Shown: positions 1 through 7,932 of the stretch, piece by piece
Layout of the letters: each line of letters starts with the position of its first letter
How positions within the stretch are numbered: position 1 is the stretch's first letter
Origin: Paracoccaceae bacterium
GTDB lineage: Bacteria > Pseudomonadota > Alphaproteobacteria > Rhodobacterales > Rhodobacteraceae
Direction: 5' to 3'
DNA: 51,352 bases
Assembly: GCA_030148745.1 (NCBI GenBank)
Contig: JASBSV010000076.1
Coordinates: forward strand, 1-51,352
Translations under genes and position numbers: made by a program
Notes under the pieces: model-generated
The model's input: the letters and a program-made list of their open reading frames with translations, nothing else
Databases searched by the model: none
What the model was told of the DNA's origin: nothing

Positions 1-1040
1 TCCAGATCGCGCTGATCATGGGCCGGACAGCCAAAGACCGCCCCTGTGCCATAATCCATCAACACAAAGTTCCCGACCCAGACAGGCAGTTCGACGTCGT
101 CATAAATGGGGTGCCGGACGGTGATGCCGGTATCGATCCCCTTCTTTTCCGCCTTTTCCATCGCCGCTTCGGTGGTGTCCATCTTGCGGGTCTCGGCAAT
201 AAAGTCGGACAGTTCGGCGTTGGTTTCGGCCAGGGCGCGGGAAACGGGGTGTTCGGGCGAGATGGCGATAAAGCTGGCACCGCGCATCGTGTCTGGCCGG
301 GTGGAATAGCACAGGATCGGATCGCCGCCATCGGTGCGCTGGAACGGAATCTCGATGCCCCGCGATTTGCCGATCCAGTTGGCCTGCATCAGTTTGACCT
401 TGGGCGGCCAGTTATCCAGATCGCCGATCGCTTCCAGCAACTCTTCGGCAAAATCGCTGATCTTGAAGAACCATTGTGTCAGCTCGCGCCGCTCGACATC
501 CGCGCCCGAGCGCCAGCCCTTGCCGTCGATCACCTGTTCATTGGCCAGAACGGTCATATCCACCGGATCCCAGTTCACGACGGCGTTCTTGCGATAGACA
601 AGGCCCTTGTCCATGAAATCGATGAACATCGACTGCTGCTGGCCATAGTATTCGGGATCGCAGGTCGCGAACTCGCGGCTCCAGTCGATGGAAAGGCCCA
701 GCGGCTTCATCTGACCGCGCATGTCGGCGATGTTGGAATAGGTCCATTCCTTGGGGTGCCCGCCAATGGCCATCGCGGCGTTTTCGGCCGGCATGCCAAA
801 GGCGTCCCAGCCCATCGGATGCAGAACCGAGAACCCGCAAGACGCTTTATAGCGCGCAATAACATCGCCCATCGTATAGTTGCGCACATGGCCGATGTGG
901 ATGCGCCCCGAGGGGTAGGGGAACATCTCAAGCACGTAATACTTGGGTTTGCTTGCATCGCGTTTGGCCGCGAATGTACCGGCCTTTTCCCAGGCCTCCT
1001 GCCATTTCGGCTCAACTTCGGCAGCGGTATAACGGGACAT
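1..1040 (-). CDS. leuS: Leucyl-tRNA synthetase, N-terminal part (cut by window edge)
   Basis: Charges tRNA-Leu with leucine in the cytoplasm (class Ia aminoacyl-tRNA synthetase). The minus strand reads from an ATG at 1040 ([20 protein letters not shown], the usual LeuRS N-terminus) through to base 1 without a stop, giving about 346 residues of an enzyme usually near 850. The class I signature is visible early as [16 protein letters not shown] (HIGH-type motif), followed by the start of the catalytic domain and the inserted editing region. The C-terminal catalytic KMSKS motif and the anticodon-binding domain lie outside the window. A DUF3576 lipoprotein gene lies 71 bp upstream on the same strand. 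The identification is secure; only completeness is unknown. Confidence 0.96.
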   Translation of the reverse strand, partial: MSRYTAAEVEPKWQEAWEKAGTFAAKRDASKPKYYVLEMFPYPSGRIHIGHVRNYTMGDVIARYKASCGFSVLHPMGWDAFGMPAENAAMAIGGHPKEWTYSNIADMRGQMKPLGLSIDWSREFATCDPEYYGQQQSMFIDFMDKGLVYRKNAVVNWDPVDMTVLANEQVIDGKGWRSGADVERRELTQWFFKISDFAEELLEAIGDLDNWPPKVKLMQANWIGKSRGIEIPFQRTDGGDPILCYSTRPDTMRGASFIAISPEHPVSRALAETNAELSDFIAETRKMDTTEAAMEKAEKKGIDTGITVRHPIYDDVELPVWVGNFVLMDYGTGAVFGCPAHDQRDL

Positions 1041-1111
1041 GTCGGGTGGTCCTTGAATTGAAAACGCCGGGCGGGGCCCGGCGCGGTCATAATAACTGAA
1101 CGCTTCGGGGT

Positions 1112-1603
1112 CTAGAGCTTGCCGTCGCGGATACGAAGCTGCCGCGCGCGGCTGAGGATGGCGTCTTCGATGGCGCGCGTGGTTTCAGCGCTGGCCGGGC
1201 CGCTGCGCGTGGCCAGCGCCACGTTAAGCGAACGCGCGTCAAGCGCAGGGTCCTGAACATAGATCGTCGCCCGATAGGCGCGCCCGCCGCCTGGCGGCGT
1301 GCCATATCCGGTCACGATCACGCCCGAAAACGGGTCAACCGACTGAATCGGCAGAAAGTTGAGCACATCCAGCGATGCGTTCCAGATGTATTTGTTGACC
1401 TCGACCGTGGTATTGGGATTGTCGCGCGTCTTGAAAAGGTCAAAAAATGACGACTGGCGCTGTTCGGTCGGGCGCGGGACGGTATCGCGGTTGGAGTTGT
1501 TGCCGCCAAAGATGCCGCCGCTACCAAAACCGCCGCTGCATCCGGCCAGGGCCAGGACGGTAACGCCGATCGTTCCGAATTTCATCAGTTTTCGCGAAAT
1601 CAT
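1112..1603 (-). CDS. DUF3576-family lipoprotein
   Basis: A 163-residue predicted lipoprotein of unknown function. The start is the ATG at 1603, preceded by a G-rich ribosome-binding stretch; a TTG four codons upstream is less likely. Residues 1-22 form a lipoprotein signal with the lipobox LALAGC (Cys22 as the predicted lipidated residue), followed by a Gly/Ser/Asn-rich linker. The conserved part starts around residue 45 with [15 protein letters not shown] and [13 protein letters not shown], which I recognise as DUF3576. It is probably anchored in the inner or outer membrane facing the periplasm. It sits directly upstream of leuS on the same strand and may be cotranscribed with it. Family assignment is good; function is not known. 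Confidence 0.85.
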   Translation of the reverse strand: MISRKLMKFGTIGVTVLALAGCSGGFGSGGIFGGNNSNRDTVPRPTEQRQSSFFDLFKTRDNPNTTVEVNKYIWNASLDVLNFLPIQSVDPFSGVIVTGYGTPPGGGRAYRATIYVQDPALDARSLNVALATRSGPASAETTRAIEDAILSRARQLRIRDGKL

Positions 1604-1808
1604 CCCGCACCCCAAGCTATGGCTTTGCGCTCATTTAGTAACGAAGCCACCGGTCTGCGACAAGGCTTTGTTGTAAGGCCCGGTTGCAGGCGCAGCTTTG
1701 TGCCCGCCGGCGGTTTTTTGCCTTGCTTCCGCCGCATTGTGGCAAAGATGCATCATCGGCGGGATTGTTGCCGCGCAAACCTTTTGCCCGCCTTGCATTT
1801 GAGCAGTG

Positions 1809-1816
1809 AAAGGAGG
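1809..1816 (+). promoter_or_regulatory. Orphan Shine-Dalgarno-like octamer in porin leader
   Basis: AAAGGAGG, fully complementary to the 16S rRNA tail, lies about 68 bases upstream of the porin ATG. No ATG, GTG or TTG follows at a usable 5-12 base distance. The real porin start has its own weaker GAGGGAAAACG site. It could be a ribosome standby site or sRNA target in the leader, or chance. Confidence 0.35.
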
Positions 1817-1883
1817 AAATAGCCTCATACCCAACTCGGATTGCCCCGATTGGGGTGAACCTTTTAAGATACGAGGGAAAACG

Positions 1884-2849
1884 ATGAAAAAAGTACTTTT
1901 CGCTACTACAGCGCTTATCGCGACTGCTGGCGTTGCGTCTGCTGAAGTTGCTGTCTCCGGCTGGGCCGAGATGGGCATTTCGAAGACAAACAGCACCGAT
2001 GCGGTTCTGTTTCAGGACTATAACGTAAAGTTCTCGATGTCCGGCACCACCGACGGTGGCCTGTCGTTTGGTGCAAACGTTGAGCTGCGTGACATCGCAA
2101 ACGGCGGCTACAAGGGTACCGGTGACGACAACGGCACCGATGTTTACATCAAAGGCGGCTTCGGCTCGCTGACCATGGGCAACACCGATGGCGCCATGGA
2201 CTGGGCAATGTCGGAAGTTGGCATCGCAGGTTCGATCGCTGACAACAACACTGCACACGCTGGTTACATGGGTTCCTATGGTGACGGTGCGTACGACGGC
2301 CAGATCGTTCGTTACGACAACAGCTTTGGCGACATCGGCTTTGCCGTTTCGACCGAGATCGACGATAGCGGTGCTCGTGCAAATGGCTTCGCTCTGGGTG
2401 CCAAATATGGCATGGACATGGGCGGCACCACCGTTAACCTCGGCGCTGGTTACCAGACTTACGTTGTTGGTACTACCGCTGCTTCTGGTTGGAAGGCTGC
2501 TGCAGGCTGGACCGCTGGCGACAAAATCACCATCGCCGGTATCAGCGCCAATGCTAACTTTGGCGGCATGATCGCCAAGATCGAGTACACTCAGCTGAAC
2601 AACAACAACAACGCAAACGTCACCCACACCGGTGTCGGCCTGGGCTACAGCGCCAATGGTCTGACCCTGGGCGCCAACTATGGTACCTACCAGGTTCCGG
2701 GCGCAAACAACGACTCGCGTGGTTTCGGTATCGCAGCTGACTACGACCTGGGTGGCGGTGCCGTCGTTCAGGCCGGTTACGGCACATCGACCGTTGGCAG
2801 CGCTGCATCGACCAACGACATGTCGATCGGTCTTCGCCTGAACTTCTGA
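1884..2849 (+). CDS. Outer-membrane porin
   Basis: A 321-residue outer-membrane general porin of the Rhodobacteraceae type, expected to form a trimeric 16-stranded beta-barrel for passive diffusion of small solutes. The open frame extends upstream to a GTG at 1806, but the start at 1884 is chosen because MKKVLFATTALIATAGVASA is a clean signal peptide with cleavage after ASA20 and GAGGG lies just upstream. The mature part has alternating Gly/aromatic/acidic strands such as VSGWAEMGISK and GGLSFGANVELRD, and ends with LRLNF, a C-terminal aromatic typical of proteins assembled by the BAM complex. Base use differs from neighbours, with many GGC, GTT and AAC codons, as expected for a very highly expressed gene. 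It is monocistronic, with a long leader and a strong terminator. Confidence 0.93.
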   Translation: MKKVLFATTALIATAGVASAEVAVSGWAEMGISKTNSTDAVLFQDYNVKFSMSGTTDGGLSFGANVELRDIANGGYKGTGDDNGTDVYIKGGFGSLTMGNTDGAMDWAMSEVGIAGSIADNNTAHAGYMGSYGDGAYDGQIVRYDNSFGDIGFAVSTEIDDSGARANGFALGAKYGMDMGGTTVNLGAGYQTYVVGTTAASGWKAAAGWTAGDKITIAGISANANFGGMIAKIEYTQLNNNNNANVTHTGVGLGYSANGLTLGANYGTYQVPGANNDSRGFGIAADYDLGGGAVVQAGYGTSTVGSAASTNDMSIGLRLNF

Positions 2850-2871
2850 TCCTAAGGGATTAAAGTTTGAG

Positions 2872-2898
2872 AGGGCGGGCCTTTGGGCCCGCCCTTTT
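2872..2898 (+). terminator. Rho-independent terminator of the porin gene
   Basis: A perfect 10-bp GC-rich stem (arms 2872-2881 and 2886-2895) with a TTTG loop is followed by a short T-run, 22 bases after the porin stop. It isolates the porin transcript from the next gene. Confidence 0.88.
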
Positions 2899-2978
2899 CA
2901 TTTGCCGCAGTGTGATCGACACGCGATGATCTCTGTGATAGCGCCATAAGGCACCCGCCGGACAATCGCCCTGATCAA

Positions 2979-4817
2979 ATGATCCCCATTCGCCCCCAGA
3001 AGGTTCCGCAGCTTTTTGAACAAGCGCAGCGCCTGTTTTCGGCCGGCAAGCTCGATCAGGCCGAAAGCCTGTTTCGTCAGATTGCGCTAAGTGCCCCGAA
3101 ACTGGCAGAGGCCCCTTTTCAGCTGGCCCGGATCGCGGTGCAACGCGGCGATCTGAACGCGGCCCGCGACCATCTGGACAAGGCGCTGGCCCTGAAACCG
3201 GGTGAGGCGATGATCTGGCGCGCGCTGGCCGATCTTTGCCGTATGACCGGAGACAGGGCAGAGGGGGCGGCGCTTTTGACCCGCGCGCGCGGCGCGAAAC
3301 TCCCCCGCGATCTTTACGCTGAGGTTCGGGCGTTGCTGGAGGGCAAAGACGCCGGCCTGCCTGCGGCGCGCGACGCGCTTGTGGCGCGCGCCACGGCGCA
3401 GCGTGATCGCGGAGAGCTGGCGCAGGCCCTGCAAACCATCAGCCGGGCCATCGCGGAAAATGGCAATGACCTTGCCGCGCTGGCCCTCAAGGCCGACATA
3501 CTGCATCGCGATGGCCAATATCAGGGCGCCGCCACCACCTATCGCAAAATGCTCAAACTGCGGCCGCAGGACCGCCATGCGATGACCGGCCTGGCCTTGG
3601 TTCTGTCCGCCGAACCCGGGCAGGAAAAAGCCGCACGCGCGGCCTTTGATGCCGCGATCAAGGCGCATCCGCAGGACAACAAGGCGCTGTTTCACAAGGC
3701 GCAGTTTCTTCAGGACGGCGGCAGTTTTTCCGAGGCCGAGGCGCTGCTTCGCAAGATCATCAAGCGCGATCCGGGTTATGGCGAGGCCTTTCTTGCGCTC
3801 GCGCGGGGCCGCAAGGTTGCACCCGGCGATCCGCTGATCGGTCAGATGACCTCGGCCTTGTCCGATCCGGGTATCTCGGCCGCGCGCAGGGCGCCAATAG
3901 GCTTTGCCATGGCAAAGGCGATGGAGGATACCGGCGCCCATGAGCGGGTTTTTGAGTATCTCAATCCGGCCAACGCGCAGTATTCGGCGCTTGGCGCGCC
4001 TTATGACGACAGCGAGGGCGCGGCGATGTTCGACGGGCTCAAAGAGGCTTTCGGCGGTGTAGATTTCAGCAAAAAGATCAAGGGTACCGGTGATTTCGCG
4101 CCGATATTCGTCACCGGCCTTCCCCGGTCCGGCACGACATTGGTTGAACGTCTGTTGTCAAATCATCCGGGTCTGACCGCTATCGGCGAAGCCGCCCATC
4201 TGATGCATGCCCAGCAGGAGGTTCTGGCCCGGCGAGGGGGCGGCTTTCACGATGTCGCCGCCATGCCGGATGCCGAGGTCGCGCGCTTTGGCGAAATTTA
4301 TACGCGGGCCGTCAAAAAGCACCACGGGACGGGCCGGGTCATCGACAAGGCGATGATGACGCTGCATGTCGCGGGGCTTGTACGGCTGGCGCTGCCGCAG
4401 GCGCGAATTATTCTGGTACGGCGCGATCCGCGCGACATCGGCCTGTCGATGTACAAGAACGTCTTTCCGCCGGGAAGCTACAGATACAGCTATGACCTGA
4501 CCCATCTTGGCCGCTTTATACGGATGTATGAGGATATGGCGGCCTTTTGGCGCGAACAGGTGCCGGGGCTTTTGATTGAGGTTCAGTATGAAGAGCTTGT
4601 CGCCGATCCGCACGGCGAGATGCGCAGACTGACCGACCAGCTTGGGCTGAGTTGGAGTGACGATCTGACAGATGTGCAGAAATCCGCCGCCAAGGTCAGA
4701 ACATTAAGCGTTTATCAGGCCCGCCAGCCGATTTATAAGTCGTCGGCCCGCGCGTGGGAGAAATACAAAGAGGATCTGGCACCGCTTATCGATGCCTTGG
4801 GGGATTTGGTCGGATAA
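2979..4817 (+). CDS. TPR-repeat sulfotransferase family protein
   Basis: A 612-residue protein with an N-terminal tetratricopeptide array (roughly residues 10-290, repeats such as AEAPFQLARIAVQRGDLNAARDHL) and a C-terminal PAPS-dependent sulfotransferase-like domain. The 5'-phosphosulfate-binding motif is visible as GLPRSGTTLVERLLSNHPG near residue 377, and the 3'-phosphate motif as RRDPRDIGLSMYKN near residue 480. The family is predicted to move a sulfuryl group from PAPS to a carbohydrate, peptide or small molecule; the acceptor cannot be inferred. No signal peptide or membrane segment is visible, so it is probably cytoplasmic. No convincing ribosome-binding site precedes the ATG. Its stop overlaps the start of the PLP-homeostasis gene (ATAATG), indicating translational coupling. 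Confidence 0.9.
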   Translation: MIPIRPQKVPQLFEQAQRLFSAGKLDQAESLFRQIALSAPKLAEAPFQLARIAVQRGDLNAARDHLDKALALKPGEAMIWRALADLCRMTGDRAEGAALLTRARGAKLPRDLYAEVRALLEGKDAGLPAARDALVARATAQRDRGELAQALQTISRAIAENGNDLAALALKADILHRDGQYQGAATTYRKMLKLRPQDRHAMTGLALVLSAEPGQEKAARAAFDAAIKAHPQDNKALFHKAQFLQDGGSFSEAEALLRKIIKRDPGYGEAFLALARGRKVAPGDPLIGQMTSALSDPGISAARRAPIGFAMAKAMEDTGAHERVFEYLNPANAQYSALGAPYDDSEGAAMFDGLKEAFGGVDFSKKIKGTGDFAPIFVTGLPRSGTTLVERLLSNHPGLTAIGEAAHLMHAQQEVLARRGGGFHDVAAMPDAEVARFGEIYTRAVKKHHGTGRVIDKAMMTLHVAGLVRLALPQARIILVRRDPRDIGLSMYKNVFPPGSYRYSYDLTHLGRFIRMYEDMAAFWREQVPGLLIEVQYEELVADPHGEMRRLTDQLGLSWSDDLTDVQKSAAKVRTLSVYQARQPIYKSSARAWEKYKEDLAPLIDALGDLVG

Positions 4818-5476
4818 TGTCACTGCAAACCATCACCAGCCGTATTCGCAAAGCGGAAAAGAAGGCCGGGCGGGCCGAAGGCTCTACCAAGCTGATCGCG
4901 GTATCGAAAGTTCAGCCCAATGAACGGGTCGAGGCGGTGCTGGCCGAGGGGCATCGCGTTTTCGGTGAAAACCGGGTACAGGAAGCGGCCGGCAAATGGC
5001 CCGATTTTCGGGCGAAATTCGAGGGGGTCGAACTTCACCTCATTGGCCCGCTGCAGACCAATAAGGCCCGGCAGGCGATAGAGATGTTTCAGGCCATTCA
5101 TTCGGTCGACCGGCCCAAGCTTGCCACCACTCTGGCCCGTCTGGCGCAGGAAACCGGCCATTGCCCGGATCTTTTTCTTCAGGTGAACACAGGGCAGGAG
5201 CCGCAAAAGTCGGGTGTTCTGCCCGAAGATGCTGATAAATTTGTTGCCGATTGTCTGGCACTGGATTTGCCGGTTCTGGGGCTGATGTGTATCCCGCCCG
5301 CCGATGAAGAACCCTCGCTTCACTTCGCGCTTCTGGCCAAGATCGCCGCGCGCAACGGGCTGAACGGCCTGTCGATGGGCATGAGCGGGGATTTTGAAAG
5401 CGCTATCGCCTTGGGCGCGACCCATGTGCGCGTGGGCTCGGCCATTTTTGGAGCTCGCGCTTACGGCGCGGCCTAG
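4817..5476 (+). CDS. YggS/PLPBP pyridoxal-phosphate homeostasis protein
   Basis: A 219-residue single-domain PLP-binding protein of the YggS/PROSC family, which buffers intracellular pyridoxal 5'-phosphate and has no known catalytic activity. The PLP-binding lysine is Lys31 in KLIAVSKVQP, followed by the family hallmarks FGENRVQEA, HLIGPLQTNK, IHSVDR, VNTGQEPQKSG, LSMGMSGDFESAI and VRVGSAIFG. The start is the ATG at 4817, sharing one base with the stop of the upstream sulfotransferase gene, in place of the longer frame inside that gene. Length is close to the family norm. It ends next to a convergent L,D-transpeptidase gene, with the last codons touching. Confidence 0.95.
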   Translation: MSLQTITSRIRKAEKKAGRAEGSTKLIAVSKVQPNERVEAVLAEGHRVFGENRVQEAAGKWPDFRAKFEGVELHLIGPLQTNKARQAIEMFQAIHSVDRPKLATTLARLAQETGHCPDLFLQVNTGQEPQKSGVLPEDADKFVADCLALDLPVLGLMCIPPADEEPSLHFALLAKIAARNGLNGLSMGMSGDFESAIALGATHVRVGSAIFGARAYGAA

Positions 5477-5970
5477 CCGGACAGGATGATACGTGTTCCG
5501 GGGCGCAGGCGCCCGGCGATCCAGATCAGGTGATCGGGCCGAAAGGCGATGCATCCTTGAGTGGGATAGCCCGGGCGTCGCCAGCGGTGCATGAAAATCG
5601 CCGAACCTTTGCCGCTTTGCGCCACGGGCCAGTTCCAGTCGGTCAGAACGACAAGATCATAAAGCCGGTCACCACGGCGCAGCTTTTCGTGACTGAACCC
5701 ATGCGGCGCGCGCACCAGATGATTGTAATGGGGATCGCCCGGATCGTCCGACCACAGATCGCCCGGCCCGATCGGTGCGGCCCAATGGGCCGGCGGTGCA
5801 ATCCGGTCGGGCCGGTAGAGAAGGCCCGTCACCCGCAGGATCCCCGAAGGGGTCGCCCCGTCGCCCTCGCATTTGTCGGCGCTGATCCCGCCCGATCCGA
5901 TAGAACAGGGGAAAACCCGCCCCAGAAACCGGGCTCCGCGCGGTGTGACGATCAGATCGCCCGCGCTCAC
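5473..5970 (-). CDS. L,D-transpeptidase (YkuD-fold) without signal peptide
   Basis: A 165-residue YkuD-type protein. The catalytic motif is HRWRRPGYPTQGCIAF, with His128 and Cys140 as the predicted catalytic pair; CEGDGATPSGILRV nearer the N-terminus is also typical. The family forms 3-3 crosslinks in peptidoglycan or attaches lipoproteins to it. No signal peptide or transmembrane helix is visible: the protein begins MSAGDLIVTPRGARFLGRVF. Either export is non-classical, the activity is cytoplasmic, or the start is wrong. The GTG at 5970 overlaps the ribA stop by four bases (GTGA), so translation is likely coupled to ribA. Family assignment is good; location and role are uncertain. Confidence 0.88.
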   Translation of the reverse strand: MSAGDLIVTPRGARFLGRVFPCSIGSGGISADKCEGDGATPSGILRVTGLLYRPDRIAPPAHWAAPIGPGDLWSDDPGDPHYNHLVRAPHGFSHEKLRRGDRLYDLVVLTDWNWPVAQSGKGSAIFMHRWRRPGYPTQGCIAFRPDHLIWIAGRLRPGTRIILSG

Positions 5971-7058
5971 AGAAGATGACCGGATTTTCGGGCCTTGGTC
6001 GCCAGATATTCGTGGTTATGCGGGTTTTCGCCCACGGCAAGCGGCACACGTTCGGCCACCTCCATGCCTTCTGCTTCCATCATTCGGACCTTGGCAGGGT
6101 TATTGGTCAGAAGCCGCAGGCGCCTGACGTCCAGTCGTCTCAGGATTTCGGCGCCGATCCGAAAATCCCGCTCGTCATCTTCGAACCCCAGACGGTGATT
6201 GGCATCGACCGTGTCAAACCCCTGATCCTGAAGGCTGTAGGCGCGCATCTTGTTTGCCAGGCCGATCCCGCGCCCCTCCTGATTGAGATAAAGCAGGATG
6301 CCGGCGCCTTCCTTACCCATCTGCGCCAGCGCCGCGCGCAGCTGCGGGCCGCAGTCGCATTTCAACGATCCCAAAAGGTCACCGGTAAAACAGGCCGAGT
6401 GCAGCCGGACCAGCACCGGCCCCGAACGGTCCGGGCGACCGATCTCTACGGCATAGTGCTCTTCACCGCCATCTTCGGGGCGAAACACATGCAGCCGCCC
6501 GGCCTCGGACACCGACAAGGGAAGCCGGGCGTCGATCACCGGATTCAGCGGGCTTAGCGCGTCCAGATTACCGCCCAGATCCTGCGCGGTGACCCGGGTC
6601 AGATTGTAGCGTCCGGCGATTTCCGGGCCGTCGGGCAGTTCGATAACCAATGCCGCCGGCAAGAGCCGCGCCGACTTCAGCAGGCGGATCGCGAGGTGGT
6701 GCAAATCGGCGCCGCCCTCGCGGACCGCGGAAAAGGGGCCCTTCATCGGGCTGGCCAGATCGCCGGCGGGATCGGCCATTCGCTGAACCCAGGCGATCGT
6801 GGCATCCTCTGGCACAGCGATCCGCACCAGATCACCGTCATAGGCGGGAACCTTTAACGTGGCCGCGCGCCAGTTGGTGATCGCCAGAACCGCCGCCCCC
6901 CCAAGCGCGCGAAGGTCAGCCAGACGCGCCGCGCTTGCCGTTTCGGCGGCCATGACCAGCGCATCGCCGGCATCGCAGGTCAAAACCACCGGCACACCCA
7001 TACGCAGGTCGGCGCGGGCCCGGGCGAGGGTCTCGATGAAATCGGGTGTTAAGGTCAT
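5967..7058 (-). CDS. ribA: GTP cyclohydrolase II with N-terminal extension
   Basis: Catalyses the first committed step of riboflavin synthesis, opening GTP to 2,5-diamino-6-ribosylamino-4-pyrimidinone phosphate. The C-terminal half (about residues 180-363) has the zinc-binding pattern SACFTGDLLGSLKCDCG, the catalytic stretch YLNQEGRGIGLANK, and the GFEDDERDF and TNNPAKV motifs. The N-terminal 180 residues are not part of the usual E. coli-length enzyme (about 200 residues); they look like a degenerate accessory domain. I chose the ATG at 7058 (MTLTPDFIETLARARADLRM); a further upstream start would add an unlikely Arg/Gln-rich leader. The L,D-transpeptidase gene overlaps its stop. It is divergent from the response regulator gene. 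Confidence 0.94.
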   Translation of the reverse strand: MTLTPDFIETLARARADLRMGVPVVLTCDAGDALVMAAETASAARLADLRALGGAAVLAITNWRAATLKVPAYDGDLVRIAVPEDATIAWVQRMADPAGDLASPMKGPFSAVREGGADLHHLAIRLLKSARLLPAALVIELPDGPEIAGRYNLTRVTAQDLGGNLDALSPLNPVIDARLPLSVSEAGRLHVFRPEDGGEEHYAVEIGRPDRSGPVLVRLHSACFTGDLLGSLKCDCGPQLRAALAQMGKEGAGILLYLNQEGRGIGLANKMRAYSLQDQGFDTVDANHRLGFEDDERDFRIGAEILRRLDVRRLRLLTNNPAKVRMMEAEGMEVAERVPLAVGENPHNHEYLATKARKSGHLL

Positions 7059-7213
7059 CACTGTTTTCCTTTGCCCCTGACATGTAGCCTTGGCCAGCGG
7101 ATTTTGAAACAATCGACGCAGCACGCACACGTCCGCGTGAGCGTTTTGCAGTAAATCTTGCCGTTTCGGTTATCTCAAATCATGTCTGAACCGGGTAAAG
7201 GAGGAACCACGCC

Positions 7214-7900
7214 ATGGGAACGCTTAAAAAGATCCTGCTGGTCGATGACGATGATGACCTGCGCGAGGCGCTGTCTGAACAGCTGGTCATGACCGAGGAT
7301 TTCGACGTTTTCGAAGCGGCCAATGGCAGCGAGGCGATGGATAAGGCCAAGGCGGCGCTTTACGATCTGGTGATCCTTGATGTCGGGCTTCCCGATACCG
7401 ACGGTCGCGAATTGTGCCGGCTGATGCGCAAGCAGGGCGTCAAATGCCCGGTGGTGATGCTGACCGGACATGACAGCGACGCTGACACTATTTTGGGTCT
7501 GGACGCTGGCGCCAATGATTATGTCTCCAAACCGTTCAAGTTCCCGGTGCTCCTCGCCCGGATACGTGCCCAGCTGCGCCAGCACGAACAATCCGAAGAC
7601 GCGGTGTTCCAGCTCGGCCCCTATACGTTCAAGCCGGCGATGAAGCTTTTGATTGATGAGGCCGAGCGCAAGATCCGCCTGACCGAAAAGGAAACCAATA
7701 TTCTGAAGTTTCTTTATCGTGCGACAGAAGGCGTTGTGGCGCGCGATGTGCTGTTGCACGAGGTTTGGGGCTATAACGCGGGCGTTACGACCCATACGCT
7801 GGAAACCCATATCTACCGCCTGCGCCAGAAGATCGAGCCGGACCCGTCGAATGCCCGCCTTTTGATCACCGAAAGCGGCGGCTACAGGTTGGTTGCCTGA
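7214..7900 (+). CDS. cenR: OmpR-family response regulator, CenR-like
   Basis: A 228-residue two-component response regulator. The receiver domain (residues 5-120) has the acidic pocket VDDDDD, the phospho-acceptor Asp in LVILDVGLPD, the switch Thr in MLTGHD and the Lys in VSKPF. A linker is followed by an OmpR/PhoB-type winged helix (about 130-225) with LTEKETNILKFLYRA and THTLETHIYRLRQKIE. Overall character (GANDYVSKPFKFPVLLARIRAQLRQHE and FQLGPYTFKPAMKLL) matches my recollection of alphaproteobacterial CenR, an essential regulator of envelope and division genes, but I cannot verify the orthology. No histidine kinase is adjacent; CenK is commonly encoded elsewhere. RBS AAAGGAGG lies at 7198-7205. 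A terminator lies 60 bases beyond the stop. Confidence 0.88.
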   Translation: MGTLKKILLVDDDDDLREALSEQLVMTEDFDVFEAANGSEAMDKAKAALYDLVILDVGLPDTDGRELCRLMRKQGVKCPVVMLTGHDSDADTILGLDAGANDYVSKPFKFPVLLARIRAQLRQHEQSEDAVFQLGPYTFKPAMKLLIDEAERKIRLTEKETNILKFLYRATEGVVARDVLLHEVWGYNAGVTTHTLETHIYRLRQKIEPDPSNARLLITESGGYRLVA

Positions 7901-7932
7901 CCCGCGATATCGAGATCCCTCTCACGTCGGGG

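Noticed and set aside
18..1061. A 347-codon plus-strand frame opposite leuS
   Set aside because: It mirrors the LeuRS coding strand; no family-like sequence and no ribosome-binding site. High-GC genes often have such antisense frames.
1704..1719. CCGCCGGCGG followed by TTTTTT as a terminator
   Set aside because: The palindrome leaves no loop, and no plus-strand gene ends upstream.
1635..2627. A 330-codon minus-strand frame across the porin
   Set aside because: It is complementary to the porin gene, with no recognisable motifs, and runs into the divergent promoter region.
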